NCBI RefSeq assembly: GCF_009707955.1
Contig: NZ_WMDQ01000003.1
Span: 62,001 to 126,000 of the forward strand
DNA from: Flavobacterium sp. LC2016-13
GTDB lineage: Bacteria > Bacteroidota > Bacteroidia > Flavobacteriales > Flavobacteriaceae
Direction of reading: 5' to 3'
Length of the DNA: 64,000 bases
Shown: positions 57,201 through 64,000 of the stretch, one piece after another
Numbering within the stretch: position 1 is the stretch's first letter
Layout: each line of letters starts with the position of its first letter
The notes under the pieces: generated by a model
The model's input: only the letters and a program-made list of their open reading frames with translations
The model's database searches: none
What the model was told of the DNA's origin: nothing
Made by a program: the position numbers and the translations under genes

Positions 57201-60200
57201 CGCCGCCTGTTGGCTGAGCGGTTATCGCAGGATCAGGAACAACTGTTGCCGTAACTGTATTTGAAGTTAAAACACAATTCGTAGTCGATGATGTAATTAA
57301 ACATCTAAATTGTGTGGTAACATTTAAAGCATCAGAAGTAAAATTTGCCGTTGTTGCCGTTGGGTTGGTTTCATTTACAAAACCGGAACCGGAATCACTT
57401 TGCCATTGATAGCTTAATGTTCCGGAACCTCCGTTTAAAGAAACTGTTACACTAATATTGACAATACCGCCAACACAAATTGCTGCAGGAGTTGTGGGTT
57501 GCGCCGTAATTGTGGCAACACTAACTAATGCCGGATTTGAAAAAGTTTCGCAGCCACTTCCTGATTGTGCAATCTGGGCTCTAAAATATAAATTAGAAGT
57601 TAATCCTGCCGTTGTATAAGTATCTGTATTCGCTCCCGTTCCACCCGAAACATTTGCCCAGCCTGAAATTCCATCAACCGAACTTTGCCATTGATAACTT
57701 ATCGTTCCTGCAGCCAAATTTGATGTGCTTGCCGAAACATTCATCGTATGTGTGTTACCGGAACAAATTGTGTTTCCTACAGGCTGAATTGTAATTACAG
57801 GATCCTGAATAATGGTAAGTTTGGCTACATTACTCGTAATTTGAGTACAAGTACTCGAAACATTTACGCGATAATAATATTCTCCTGAAGTTAAAGAATT
57901 ACTTGATGTAAAAGATGCATTAGTCTGACCAGGAATATCTGACCATCCATTTATGCCATTTGCTGATGACTGCCATTGATACGTGTATGGAGCTACACTT
58001 CCTGATGGAGTTGTATTTAAAGTTATCGTTCCGCCTTCGCAAATTGTGCTGTCATTTGTTAATGCTGAAGTTATCAAATCTGCCGGTCGAACGATATTTA
58101 CTTCATCTGAATAAGCCGTACAAGCGCCATTACTAATTGTCCATTTTAATCGTGTTGTTCCGATGGAAATATTCGTTACGGTTGTATTAAAATTATTTGG
58201 ATTTGTAATAAGAGCTGTATTCCCGGGATTCGAAACAAAGGTCCAGGTTCCTGTTCCTGATGAAGGATTATTTCCGTTTAAAGTTGCTGTTGATACATTA
58301 CAAATCGTTTGATCAATTCCTGCATCTGCCAACGGAGGCAAAGGATTTATCGTAACTGAAACTGTACTTGAACTCGGAGGACAAGAACCGTTTGAAATTG
58401 TCCACTGAAATTCATAAACCCCCGTCTGAGTTCCAAAAACAGCAGTTGTTGGAGAATTAGGAGTTTCAAAAACTGCCGTTGATGGACCTGAAATTTGTGT
58501 CCAAAGTCCCGTTCCGACTGTTGGTGCATTTGCATTTAAATTTAACGCCTGAAACTCACATATCGAAATTGGAGTTCCTGCAGCAGAAGTTGTTGGCAAA
58601 GGATCAACTATAATAGTAACATCATCAAAAAATTCACAGGAAAGATTTCTTGCTGTCCATCGTAAAACATAAGTTCCTGCTCCGTTTGGCGTAAAAGTAG
58701 CCGTTGGATTTGCCATATTAGAAAAAGATCCCGTATTTGGCCCGCTAAATTGTGACCATTCCCCTGTTCCAACCGTAATTGTATTGGCTGCTAAAACAGC
58801 TGTCGAAGACTGGCAAATGGTTTGATCTGCTCCCGCTTCAGGAACTGTTAAATCTGCTGTAACCGTAATTTGAACATTACTTGATGTTGGTGTACAAACC
58901 GTTCCGTTTGTCACAGTCCAGTTAAAAACATAAACACCGCCCGTTTGGGTTAAATTAGAAACTATTGTTGTTGGCAAAATCTCCGAACTAAAAACAGCCG
59001 TTGTTGGTCCTGAAACCTGAGTCCATTTTCCAGTTCCAACAGTTGGAGGAGTTGCAGTAAGTTCTGTTACAGATCCGCAAATAGCGTTATCTCCTTCTAC
59101 AACTGCAGGCGATGGCGGCTGAAAATTTTCAATTCGAATCTGATCAGATTCGTTACAACTTCCCGAGCTTACTGTCCAATTAAAAACATACGTGCCATAA
59201 CCCGGATTTGTAAATATTGTATTTGGATTGGTATCATCTGCAAAAGATCCGGCCGCAGGACCTGATAATTTTGTCCATTTTCCAGTTGTTCCCACATCAA
59301 GCGCAGACGCCGCAAGAACAATCGCAGATGGACCTGCATCACAAAAAGACTGATCCGGTCCCGCGTTTGGCGTTGTTGTTATTTGACCGTTTACAGTTAC
59401 CTGAATATCATCTGAGGTTTCAGGACAGGAACCTTGTGCAGGAATCGTATATCTAAAAACATAAACACCCGGAATCAATCCTGTTACCGCAGCACTATTA
59501 TTTCCTGTTGGTGTAATTGTTGGTGCACCGCTTCCGCCTGAAACATAGCTCCAGATTCCTGTGCTTGTTGCATTTCCTACCAAATAAAGCGGCCCTTCCA
59601 AACAAGTAGAAAAATCAGAACCTGCTGCTGCAACTTCGGTAACTTTTATACTTACCTGATCTTTATTTTCAGGGCAGTTTGATCCATTATAAGTTGTCCA
59701 TTCTAAAATATATTCTCCCGTAATAAGTCCCGATAAAGTAGATGTTGCAGATCTTGAATTTGAAAATACAGGCGAATTTGGTCCGGTTATCAAAGACCAA
59801 ATTCCGCTTCCTGTTGTTGGAGGAGTCGCATCAAGAGTAACAGAACTTTGATTACAAACCACCTGATCATTTCCCGCAATTGCTGCTGACGGACCTTCAT
59901 CAATATTCAATTGAACCGAATCTGAAGAAGCTGCACAAATTCCTCTTGAAATTGTCCATTTATAAACCCACGAACCAGGCGTTAAACCAGTAATTGTAGT
60001 GGTCGGACTAGTCGGATTTGTAATAATTGGGCCATCACCTCCACTAACAAGTTCCCATAAACCACTTTCTCCCGCAGCAGGCGTATTTCCCGTTACAGTA
60101 GTTACAGCATTATTACAAATTCTTTGGTCAGTTCCTGCCTGAGCAACCGTAATTGCCGCTGCAATTGTTATGGCAACCGTATCTTCGCCATCAGTACAAC

Positions 60201-62457
60201 CTACATTGCTTACAGTCCATTTAAATTCATAATTACCATCACTTAAACCTGTTACAGTAGTGTTATATTGTGTAGGGTTTGTAATTGTAGCTGCACTTCC
60301 TGCCGTTTGAGTCCATAAACCATTTCCCGGAGCAGGATTATTTGCTGCCAGTGTTATTGAAGTTGTTCCTGTTGCAACACATTGATCTGGTCCTGCATTC
60401 GAATTAGCGCCTTGTGTATTATTAGTAATAACATTAACTGAATCTGCAGATGAACCGCATCCGTTTACAATAGTCCAGGTAAATGTGTATGCTGTATTTT
60501 GTGCCAATCCGCTTGCTGTACTGTTAGGATCATTTATATTACTAAAAGTAATTCCCGTACTTGGAGAAACAGTCCAGGTTCCGGTTTCACTGCTTAAAGT
60601 AGTATTTCCCTGTAATTGAACCGGAGAACCAAAACATATAGACTGGTCATTTCCTGCCAGCGAAGTTGTTGGAGTGGCATTCGAAACAATTATTTCTGAT
60701 GTACTTTGTGATACACTACAAGCTTCCCCACCAGAAATAGTCCATCTAAAAACATATTTCCCACTTACAAGAGGTGTCACCAGTGTAGTTGGATCAGTTA
60801 CATTTAAAAAAGTTACGGTCGAAGGTCCCGAAACCTGAGACCATTTACCTTTGCCACGAACAGCAATATTTCCTGCCAGTGTTGCAGATGTTGCGTTACA
60901 AGGCAATGTTTGTGTTGTTCCCGCACTCGAAGTTGTAGGCGTTACAGAAGCTACTATGGCAACATCGTCATAAATAGTTTCGCATTGACTTCCCGGATTT
61001 GGTGCTTTAATCAACCTTACAATATAAGTACCTGAAAACAGCAATTGATCAACAACAACACTGTTTCCTGAAAAATTCACCAAAGGTGTTGGATAAGAAG
61101 GATATGGCGGATTTAGTATCGGATTTATAAATGGTCCGTCTACAATTTGCCAGCTCATTTGTCCGCCACCACTTGAAGTTACCGGAATTGTTGCAGAAAA
61201 TTCATTACAGCCTAAAACCTGGTCACTTCCTCCGGAAATAGACATTATCTCTTCTAAAATAACGCTATGTGTGCCTGTTGTAACACAATTTGTTATGCTA
61301 TTGGTCAGCGTATATAAAAAAGTATACGTTCCTAATGTCGTCATTCCTGAGACTACTGTTGTTGGCGAAGTTGGGTTTTCAATTACCGCCGTTGGACCTC
61401 CTGTTTGAGTCCATTGTACAGTTTCATTTACATATAAAGGAGCAGTGCCCTGCAAAATGGTAGAAGTTCGTCCGTCACAAAAATTCAATGTAGCGTCTCC
61501 TACATTCGTAACATCTGCTGTAGGTGCAGGAACAATAACAGTAACTTCATCAATACCATTTGCACAAGTTCCGGCAACTGTCCATCTAAAAACATAAGTT
61601 CCCTGAATTAAACCACTTACATTCGTATTATTATCATTTACATTTGCAAAATTTGGAACATTGGGCCCAGAAACAACCGTCCACGTTCCTTGTTGCTGTC
61701 CCGGGGTATTTCCTCCAAAACTTGCATTAAGATTTACATTTTGAGTCGATGAATAACAATTGGAAAGTGTTATATCTGTCCCTGCAGTTACAGGTTCTCT
61801 TCCTCCTAAAGTAGTAATAACCAATTCATCAAAAGATGTACAACCCGATGTAGAGTTTGTAATAGTCCATCTTAAAGTTGTTGAACCGGAACTATTACCG
61901 GAAACAATAATAGATGTATTAGGCGAATTTGGGGTACTAATAGAAATTCCTGCATTATTAGTTCCAACAACAGACCAGGTTCCCGTTTCTGATCCACTAA
62001 CTGCATTTCCGTTTAACGAATAAGTTCCTTCACAATACGTTTGATCGTTTCCCGCTTTTGCAATAGTCAATGGCAAAATAGTGTAAGTAACATCATCAAA
62101 TACCGTTGAGCCATCACCACATTGCGCTGATAATCTAAAAGTATACGAATTTCCCGGAACTGCTCCTTTTATTAATGTTTGCATTAAATTTGGACTCACA
62201 ATCTGAACAGCCCCACCTGAAATTTGAGTCCATTGAGGATTCTGCAAAAAATTAGAACCCGGTTCTGTATTTGCCGTTCCAAGTAAAGTAAACTGATCCG
62301 GAGGCAAAGACAAAGCTCCTCCGGGACAAATTGAAACATCTGCGTTTGCATTTACCGTACAGTTTTGCGAAAATCCTAAAAGTGGTAAAAGAAATAAAAA
62401 AGATAGTAAAATTCCTTTTGCAGTTTTAGAATCCAAAAATGAGTAAATTAATTTCAT
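47902..62457 (-). CDS. Giant repeat adhesin (4851 aa) with T9SS type B sorting domain, SprB-like
   Basis: An exported multidomain adhesin. A signal peptide spans about residues 1-30 (SFLFLLPLLGFSQNC). Then come about 16 PKD-like domains (31-1458; motif AGNDQ then C, GTW, GPS), 11 Ig-like domains (1459-2498; QPTG, ICSGG, YQWQSS), a SprB-like linker (2499-2578), 17 cadherin-like domains of about 100 aa (2579-4375; NDDT, NINGFVGANNVVNALTNDTL, VPAGTSAG, CEKLNP), three DUF11 domains (4376-4743; VTNTGNI) and the type B T9SS domain (4744-4851; NALSPNGDDKNE, YDRWGVLVYDA, KTGYLYLSG). Related to gliding adhesin SprB in secretion type and gene neighbourhood, but different in domains. The upstream 596 bp contain no gene. 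Confidence 0.95.
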   Translation of the reverse strand: MKLIYSFLDSKTAKGILLSFLFLLPLLGFSQNCTVNANADVSICPGGALSLPPDQFTLLGTANTEPGSNFLQNPQWTQISGGAVQIVSPNLMQTLIKGAVPGNSYTFRLSAQCGDGSTVFDDVTYTILPLTIAKAGNDQTYCEGTYSLNGNAVSGSETGTWSVVGTNNAGISISTPNSPNTSIIVSGNSSGSTTLRWTITNSTSGCTSFDELVITTLGGREPVTAGTDITLSNCYSSTQNVNLNASFGGNTPGQQQGTWTVVSGPNVPNFANVNDNNTNVSGLIQGTYVFRWTVAGTCANGIDEVTVIVPAPTADVTNVGDATLNFCDGRTSTILQGTAPLYVNETVQWTQTGGPTAVIENPTSPTTVVSGMTTLGTYTFLYTLTNSITNCVTTGTHSVILEEIMSISGGSDQVLGCNEFSATIPVTSSGGGQMSWQIVDGPFINPILNPPYPSYPTPLVNFSGNSVVVDQLLFSGTYIVRLIKAPNPGSQCETIYDDVAIVASVTPTTSSAGTTQTLPCNATSATLAGNIAVRGKGKWSQVSGPSTVTFLNVTDPTTLVTPLVSGKYVFRWTISGGEACSVSQSTSEIIVSNATPTTSLAGNDQSICFGSPVQLQGNTTLSSETGTWTVSPSTGITFSNINDPNSTASGLAQNTAYTFTWTIVNGCGSSADSVNVITNNTQGANSNAGPDQCVATGTTSITLAANNPAPGNGLWTQTAGSAATITNPTQYNTTVTGLSDGNYEFKWTVSNVGCTDGEDTVAITIAAAITVAQAGTDQRICNNAVTTVTGNTPAAGESGLWELVSGGDGPIITNPTSPTTTITGLTPGSWVYKWTISRGICAASSDSVQLNIDEGPSAAIAGNDQVVCNQSSVTLDATPPTTGSGIWSLITGPNSPVFSNSRSATSTLSGLITGEYILEWTTYNGSNCPENKDQVSIKVTEVAAAGSDFSTCLEGPLYLVGNATSTGIWSYVSGGSGAPTITPTGNNSAAVTGLIPGVYVFRYTIPAQGSCPETSDDIQVTVNGQITTTPNAGPDQSFCDAGPSAIVLAASALDVGTTGKWTKLSGPAAGSFADDTNPNTIFTNPGYGTYVFNWTVSSGSCNESDQIRIENFQPPSPAVVEGDNAICGSVTELTATPPTVGTGKWTQVSGPTTAVFSSEILPTTIVSNLTQTGGVYVFNWTVTNGTVCTPTSSNVQITVTADLTVPEAGADQTICQSSTAVLAANTITVGTGEWSQFSGPNTGSFSNMANPTATFTPNGAGTYVLRWTARNLSCEFFDDVTIIVDPLPTTSAAGTPISICEFQALNLNANAPTVGTGLWTQISGPSTAVFETPNSPTTAVFGTQTGVYEFQWTISNGSCPPSSSTVSVTINPLPPLADAGIDQTICNVSTATLNGNNPSSGTGTWTFVSNPGNTALITNPNNFNTTVTNISIGTTRLKWTISNGACTAYSDEVNIVRPADLITSALTNDSTICEGGTITLNTTPSGSVAPYTYQWQSSANGINGWSDIPGQTNASFTSSNSLTSGEYYYRVNVSSTCTQITSNVAKLTIIQDPVITIQPVGNTICSGNTHTMNVSASTSNLAAGTISYQWQSSVDGISGWANVSGGTGANTDTYTTAGLTSNLYFRAQIAQSGSGCETFSNPALVSVATITAQPTTPAAICVGGIVNISVTVSLNGGSGTLSYQWQSDSGSGFVNETNPTATTANFTSDALNVTTQFRCLITSSTTNCVLTSNTVTATVVPDPAITAQPTGGVICTGGIFTLSVTSNGGTPNLNYQWFSSSDNVSFALISGANSNTYTTPVLTTDSYYRVDISATGNGCGLVTSNSVLVDVIPDPVVTQQPVGSTICSGNTHTMNVVASSDTLGGILIYQWESSTDGASGWANVTGGTGANTNTYTTASLTSNLYYRVRITQASSGCEVYSNAAPVFVTTISGQPVTPAVICVGGTVSLSVSASTNGGSGTLIYQWQSDSGSGFVNETNPTATTANFTSDPLSVTTVFRAIVTSPTTNCTLTSNPITATVVPDPTITTQPTGTTICSGGNHSLSVTATNGTPGLTYQWFSSLNNTTFTAISGATSTTYVTPPLTQTTYYRVDVAASGNGCTTITSAVAIVTVLSDVAITTQPVLRTNICSGSTASLNVTASGGSGNYTYQWKNATVLAGPYNDIPGATSSTYTTPALTQNTYYQVAISDGTQGCDPVISSIAAVIIPTISGQPIAPPTICVGGTVSISAIASANGGSAVFSYQWQSSADGTTGWANVSGGSGANTQNYTSGPLSGTIYYRNVITSANPVCTLITDAVVATVIPDPIITVQPTGGNICEEGTFTMTSGAANGSGNFTYQWQKSLNGTTGWANVTDGSGANTTTYTTGPVNADTFYRLQVSDSGIGCGVVNSNAAKVDVFESPIIGTQPTNAEVCINQTHTFTVVASGNIPSSTLLYQWQTAAVLAGPYTNVTDGTGGTTASYTTPSYTTAGNRYFRVLISQSEAGCQTISNQVTLNVFGTPAAPVGLVTRQPSCTNAFGTISISNPDLGTGYEYSIDGVNFQASNIFTNLTPGIKQISVRKTGLNTCISGSTSFTIFNRICAVAETFVSISGDTGGNTGTHTILDSDLLNGVILNPADVTVTLNSSSSYLIFDNITNTISVAAGTPADNYTLTYTICENANPSNCSTATETIRVTTAGIDAVIDIVPTLLNGSVENLAVINALTNDRLASAQATTSNVQISVVNPALRIDPAVVQVPVLNTATGDVDVPAGTVRGLYEITYRICEIGNFSNCDVARIVIPVGTAVIDADDDVAENINGFLGQLNVVNAMVNDSLNGVPITTANFDDIIITQNSGAAPLYTGANVPVFSTVTGNVSVPAETPADTYYITYTICEKLNPTNCADASIAIVVDPAPLIANDDVVNNVNGFNGAVNSINAYANSPGADTFNGQFININLAGVLTPSVITPAAPKSPGAPVPQLLLSSGRVVVPPGTPAGQYQIKYQICENLNPGNCDDAVITINVIAPVILANDDTVTNVNSYSGGTNIINAYDNDLLNGGIIDLTTITTTIISSPSAINGGSVPTFDIATGLVSVPAGTPAGEYRFVYQICENLNTGNCDQATITISVIAAQIDAVNDVPFTSINGFVGNPTAINALNNDTLNGILVIPSEVQIDVLIPATSINGSLVPILNPLTGNVNVPAGTAAGNYDITYRLSEKLNLTNNDTAIISIEVTAPIIEANDDTIANINGYITTTNAINVLTNDTLNGAATDISKVTITVDNVAIPINGGPIPVLEPLTGNVSIPTGTPAGDYEIKYTICEKINPANCNDATVFINVIGASIVAVDDSASGINGFVGANNVVNALTNDTLNGIAVIPSQVTISNIVPASAINGGAIPVLDPSSGSVNVPAGTSAGSYTIQYQLTEKLNLSNFDTATITINVDAPAIVANNDVVNTINGFVGANNVINAITNDRLNGLDIQLIKINITSVSTATPAGYVSGNPIPALNTLTGNVDVPAGTSAGTYVIHYSICEKLNPANCSEADITLNVTTPSIDADNDFANNINGYVGANNVVNALANDELNAAPVPILQIDIHSLSTTPPSTSTNGIIPVLNLLTGFVDVPAGTSAGTYTIQYEICQKINPTNCSPATIVIIVNQPSILAEDDTITNINGYVGASNVLNAFTNNDTYNGVLLTDVSLINPTIINPAVPINGGLIPTLDLATGNVSIPAGTSAGAYQIRYRICDKLNPTNCDEAVINILVIAPIIVANDDAAGNIIGYTGANNVLNAYNNDTLNGAPVVLSDINRTLVTPASSINGAPIPVLNLLTGNVDVPAGTHEGEYRIVYKICDKLNPTNCDEAIITITLIANPIDAVDDAPATPFDGSVNTTNAVNVLNNDTLNGVSVIPSEVQIDVLVPANSINGGLIPILNPATGIVSIPAGTTTGTYNITYRLSEKQNLNNTDTAIITILIQAPILAVNDSASNINGYVGATNVVNAIANDLLNGVAVQLSQITITSISTTNPPDYVSGNPIPVLNTTTGNVDVPAGTSAGTYTIHYGICENLNPSNCSEADIIVEVTVATIIANNDIDLNVNGYVGSANALNVLDNDSFNDSSIEAKNAKVKVINISQITITILDPADPVNGNPNVPSLDPATGIISVPPQTPAGLYRIEYRIAENLNPANFDDATVFITVTATFIEANNDTVLNINGFVGQADVINAITNDNLNGVAALLAEITIGVVTPAASINGGPVPTLDSVTGNVSVPAGTPSGTYTIRYQICENLNATNCSQADIIVTVISGPIIANDDAAGGINGLDGANNVVNVLTNDLLDNTSPTLAQVKINVLSPADVISSAAVPVLNTATGLVSVPAGTSSGVYTIVYEICENLNATNCDQAVIKITVLQPSITLIKRGIFSDTNRDGYAQPGELIRYSFLVTNTGAIDLNNVTVTDPKATISGNPIATLPVGQSNVTNYTATYVLTQADINLGTVTNQALVTAQPSTGTAIQDLSDSDDPALSGQDDPTVTPVTQFKKITLVKGGILTGNGGAGSVINYNFIVKNTGNVILTNIEITDPLIGTAKIAVTPGTLIPGAIGTATASYTVTIADVVQGEVVNTAIVTGEAPDGELVLDISDSDDPTLGGDDDLTNVDLTMQPSIAVVKTGIFNDENKNGFAEIGETITYHFAITNTGNIPLVNIIVKDPKPGIVITGDPIILTKGATNTDNFVGTYVLRAEDINAGVVENQATVQGVDPKQVTITDTSDDNSTAEDDPTILPLNACKIIVYNALSPNGDDKNEIFKIDNIKCYPDAYVQIYDRWGVLVYDAYGYDNESIAFRGISEGRATVNKQKRLPDGTYFYVITYTTYLNEPVTKTGYLYLSGN
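48230..49334 (-). repeat. Three DUF11 domains of the adhesin
   Basis: Three successive domains share ITLIKRGIF/ITLVKGGIL/IAVVKTGIF starts, VTNTGAIDLNNVTVTDP-type cores and the spacing of about 120 residues. The third is most like bacterial DUF11 consensus. The calls are by protein pattern. Confidence 0.8.
49335..54724 (-). repeat. Array of 17 cadherin-like domains of the adhesin
   Basis: About 100-residue units repeat with the pattern ANDDTxxNINGF, NVINALTNDTLNG, PVLNxxTGNVxVPAGT and CEKLNPxNCxxA. The first copies (near 54724) are the most degenerate. Several units lack the Cys pair, reading SEKLN or AENLN. At DNA level the copies are clearly diverged, so the array is old. Similar repeats in other Flavobacteriaceae adhesins bind calcium or simply act as spacers; which applies here is open. 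Confidence 0.82.
54965..58084 (-). repeat. Array of 11 Ig-like domains, with a tandem three-domain super-repeat
   Basis: Units of about 90-100 aa share ITxQPTG, ICSGG, YQWQSS and YYRVDxS. Domains 2-4 and 5-7 correspond one to one (for example TICSGNTHTMNV recurs in 2 and 5, YQWQSDSGSGFVNETNPTAT in 3 and 6). Each trio spans about 840 bp, the first near 56965-57812 and the second near 56120-56964. A tandem duplication of a trio explains this. Confidence 0.8.
58085..62367 (-). repeat. Array of about 16 PKD-like domains of the adhesin
   Basis: About 85-95-residue units with AGxDQxxC at the start, a GTW or GxW strand, GPSTAVF-type turn, TTVSGLxxGxYVFxWT and a late Cys (NGxCxxSxD). The paired Cys residues suggest one disulfide per domain. 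The N-terminal unit, starting NCTVNANADVSICPGGA, is the most divergent. Confidence 0.82.
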
Positions 62458-63053
62458 AAATCTTTTATTTAAAATTTAAAAAATAATTTTCTATGCTATT
62501 TGGCAATCAAATAATTATATCAGAAAGAAGCAATTGATATTAGAAAAAGGCGCTTAGAAGTAATTTGCTTTTTAAAATCTGAATTTCATGTTTCAGAAAT
62601 AAATATATATATGAAGAATAGTGTAGATAATGATTTTTACGGTTTTGTTTCAATCAATAATTACAAAAAATTAAGCTTTCTAAAATACCTGTATCATCTA
62701 AAAATGTTCTTTTCAGGATACAAGATTTGTTGTTAAAACAGGACAGAATTACTATCATTCCATTTAAGATAAAATTAAGAAAAAACTTAAAATCAAATTC
62801 TAAAAAGATGTTTCATATTATAAAATGAAACATCAATATTCTTACAATTTAAAATTTTATAAAATATTTTGTTAATTTTAATCAGCCTTATCAATACACT
62901 AAAAAACAACACTTTAAATGTGTAATATTTTTCAAAACCATCAAATAAAATAAAAAAAAGATTCAAAAAATATTACAAATAAATAGCTGCAATTGCTTAT
63001 CAACGTTTTGCTTTAGAATACACTAGTTTTTAATAATTAACAACCTCTTTATT
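62458..63053. other. Intergenic region between the adhesin and arylsulfatase genes
   Basis: 596 bp of very AT-rich DNA between divergent genes. It should hold both promoters, but no clear TAnnTTTG was found on either strand. A 41-residue frame at 62611-62736 (MKNSVDNDFYGFVSIN) is the only candidate gene, and I consider it weak. No hairpin terminator is needed or seen. Confidence 0.4.
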
Positions 63054-64000
63054 ATGAAAAGCAAATTTTTACTTTTGGGAACAATAATATTGCTTCCTCT
63101 TTATTTGATACATGCTCAGGAAAAAACCTCAACAGGAAATTGGCCGGACAGAACTGTTTTACCAATTGAAGCGTATCAGAAAACAGGTAAAATCGAACCT
63201 AATATTAAGGATTCAGATCCTATCGAATGGCCTAAAGAAATTAGTGCGCCAGAAGGAGCTCCAAATGTATTATTGATTCTGATTGATGATGTTGGTTTTG
63301 GAGCAACTTCTACTTTTGGAGGCCCTGTTCCTACACCTAATTTTGATGCTTTGGCAAAAAACGGATTGCAGTACAATCGTTTTCATACCACTGCGGTTTG
63401 TTCTCCTTCGAGAGCGGCACTTATTACGGGTCGAAATCATCATACTGCCGCAACAGGTATTATTATGGAATTTTCTACTCCTTATCCCGGTTATAATAGT
63501 TTAGTACCTAAAAGCGTGGCTACTATCGGAAAAATATTAACAGACAATGGTTATGGTACTTCGTGGTTTGGTAAAAACCATAATGTGCCCGATTGGCAAT
63601 CTACTCCTGCCGGACCTTTTTATTTATGGCCAACGGGTTTAGGTTTTGAATATTTTTATGGATTTCTTGGTGCAGACGCGCATCAATTTAGACCTTCTTT
63701 GATTGAAGGTACAAAACCAATTGATCCTTATTTGGTTGATGGAAAAGTAGATCCTGATTATATTTTAGATAAAGATTTGGCTAATCATGCCATAAAATGG
63801 ATTCAGACTCAAAAAGCGGTTTCTCCAAACAAACCATTTTTTGCTTATTATACTCCCGGAACGGCTCATGCACCGCATCAGGCGCCAAAGGAATGGATCG
63901 CGAAATTTAAAGGAAAATTTGATCAGGGTTTTGACAAACAGCGTATTGCAACGTATGAAAATCAAAAGAAATTAGGTATTATTCCTAAAGATGCAAAACT
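63054..64000 (+). CDS. Exported arylsulfatase (3' end beyond the window)
   Basis: An open frame of at least 315 residues that runs off the end. Signal peptide about 1-21 (IILLPLYLIHAQ). Sulfatase features: Asp78 and Asp79 (ILIDDVGFG) for metal binding, the formylglycine site Cys116 in CSPSRAALITGRN (C-x-P-S-R), and later PFFAYYTPGTAHAPHQ. It is an S1-type sulfatase that cleaves sulfate esters in the periplasm or outside, and it needs a formylglycine-generating enzyme or anSME, not present here. The WPTGLGFEYFYGF motif is characteristic of bacterial arylsulfatase A-like enzymes. Confidence 0.95.
   Translation, partial: MKSKFLLLGTIILLPLYLIHAQEKTSTGNWPDRTVLPIEAYQKTGKIEPNIKDSDPIEWPKEISAPEGAPNVLLILIDDVGFGATSTFGGPVPTPNFDALAKNGLQYNRFHTTAVCSPSRAALITGRNHHTAATGIIMEFSTPYPGYNSLVPKSVATIGKILTDNGYGTSWFGKNHNVPDWQSTPAGPFYLWPTGLGFEYFYGFLGADAHQFRPSLIEGTKPIDPYLVDGKVDPDYILDKDLANHAIKWIQTQKAVSPNKPFFAYYTPGTAHAPHQAPKEWIAKFKGKFDQGFDKQRIATYENQKKLGIIPKDAK

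Noticed and set aside
48536..62023. Many plus-strand open frames of 60-100 codons within the adhesin gene
   Set aside because: They lie antisense to a coherent 4851-residue repeat protein, recur with its repeat period and have Leu/Pro/Ser-rich shadow composition without family motifs.
49335..62367. Regularly spaced repeats that could suggest a CRISPR array
   Set aside because: The periods are about 255-300 bp and lie in a coding frame as protein domains. There are no short identical repeats with unique spacers and no cas genes.
62611..62736. 41-residue frame upstream of the adhesin
   Set aside because: Aromatic-rich composition without any family pattern and no terminator. Kept only as a note in the intergenic entry.

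Overview
The window looks like a chromosomal segment of a flavobacterium (family Flavobacteriaceae, most likely Flavobacterium or a close relative). The basis is AT-rich DNA, TonB-dependent receptors with N-terminal carboxypeptidase-regulatory-like domains, HmuY-type lipoproteins, type IX secretion (T9SS) C-terminal sorting domains of both type A and type B, PorP/SprF, and promoters of the Bacteroidota TAnnTTTG type with little Shine-Dalgarno signal. I see no rRNA, tRNA, CRISPR array, transposase or phage gene.

Layout. 1-2.8 kb: the 3' part of an Oar-like TonB-dependent receptor. 2.9-8.8 kb: katG, a run of very small hydrophilic or membrane proteins (one with a candidate -1 frameshift site), an alpha/beta hydrolase and a single-domain response regulator. 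9.1-12.4 kb: a CheB-CheR-PAS histidine kinase interrupted by an in-frame TAA inside its ATPase domain. 12.5-13.9 kb: two exported proteins of unknown function. 14.1-19.7 kb: a compact type III polyketide synthase cluster (flavoprotein, methyltransferase, type III PKS, then dehydratase, FabF-like ketosynthase, ACP, phosphopantetheinyl transferase). 19.9-30.4 kb: an iron/haem acquisition locus with two TonB-dependent receptors, a DUF4198-like protein, at least two HmuY-like lipoproteins and companion surface lipoproteins. 30.5-44.7 kb: many small metabolic or stress genes with their regulators (AraC x2, TetR with its palindromic operator, Crp/Fnr x2, HxlR), including aldehyde dehydrogenase, DJ-1/PfpI protein, quinol monooxygenase, SDR and Gfo/Idh/MocA oxidoreductases, plus a T9SS-secreted beta-helix protein. 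44.8-62.5 kb: a minus-strand operon of a 4851-residue repeat adhesin with a type B T9SS sorting domain, a PorP/SprF partner and an OmpA/TPR/PD40 lipoprotein-like protein. 63.1-64 kb: the start of an exported arylsulfatase.

How the parts may work together. The PKS cluster reads as a self-contained line: the PPTase activates the ACP, the ketosynthase and dehydratase build or modify an acyl chain on it, the type III PKS extends and cyclises it, and the methyltransferase and flavoprotein tailor the product (inference: an alkylresorcinol, pyrone or quinone-type lipid). The adhesin, PorP/SprF and OmpA genes match the SprB-SprF type gliding/adhesion arrangement. The most notable oddities are the PKS cluster, the A AAA AAG slippery heptamer joining two frames of a small Lys-rich gene, the nonsense codon in the hybrid kinase, the tandem three-domain super-repeat in the adhesin, and a dispersed inverted-repeat element with a second degenerate copy.
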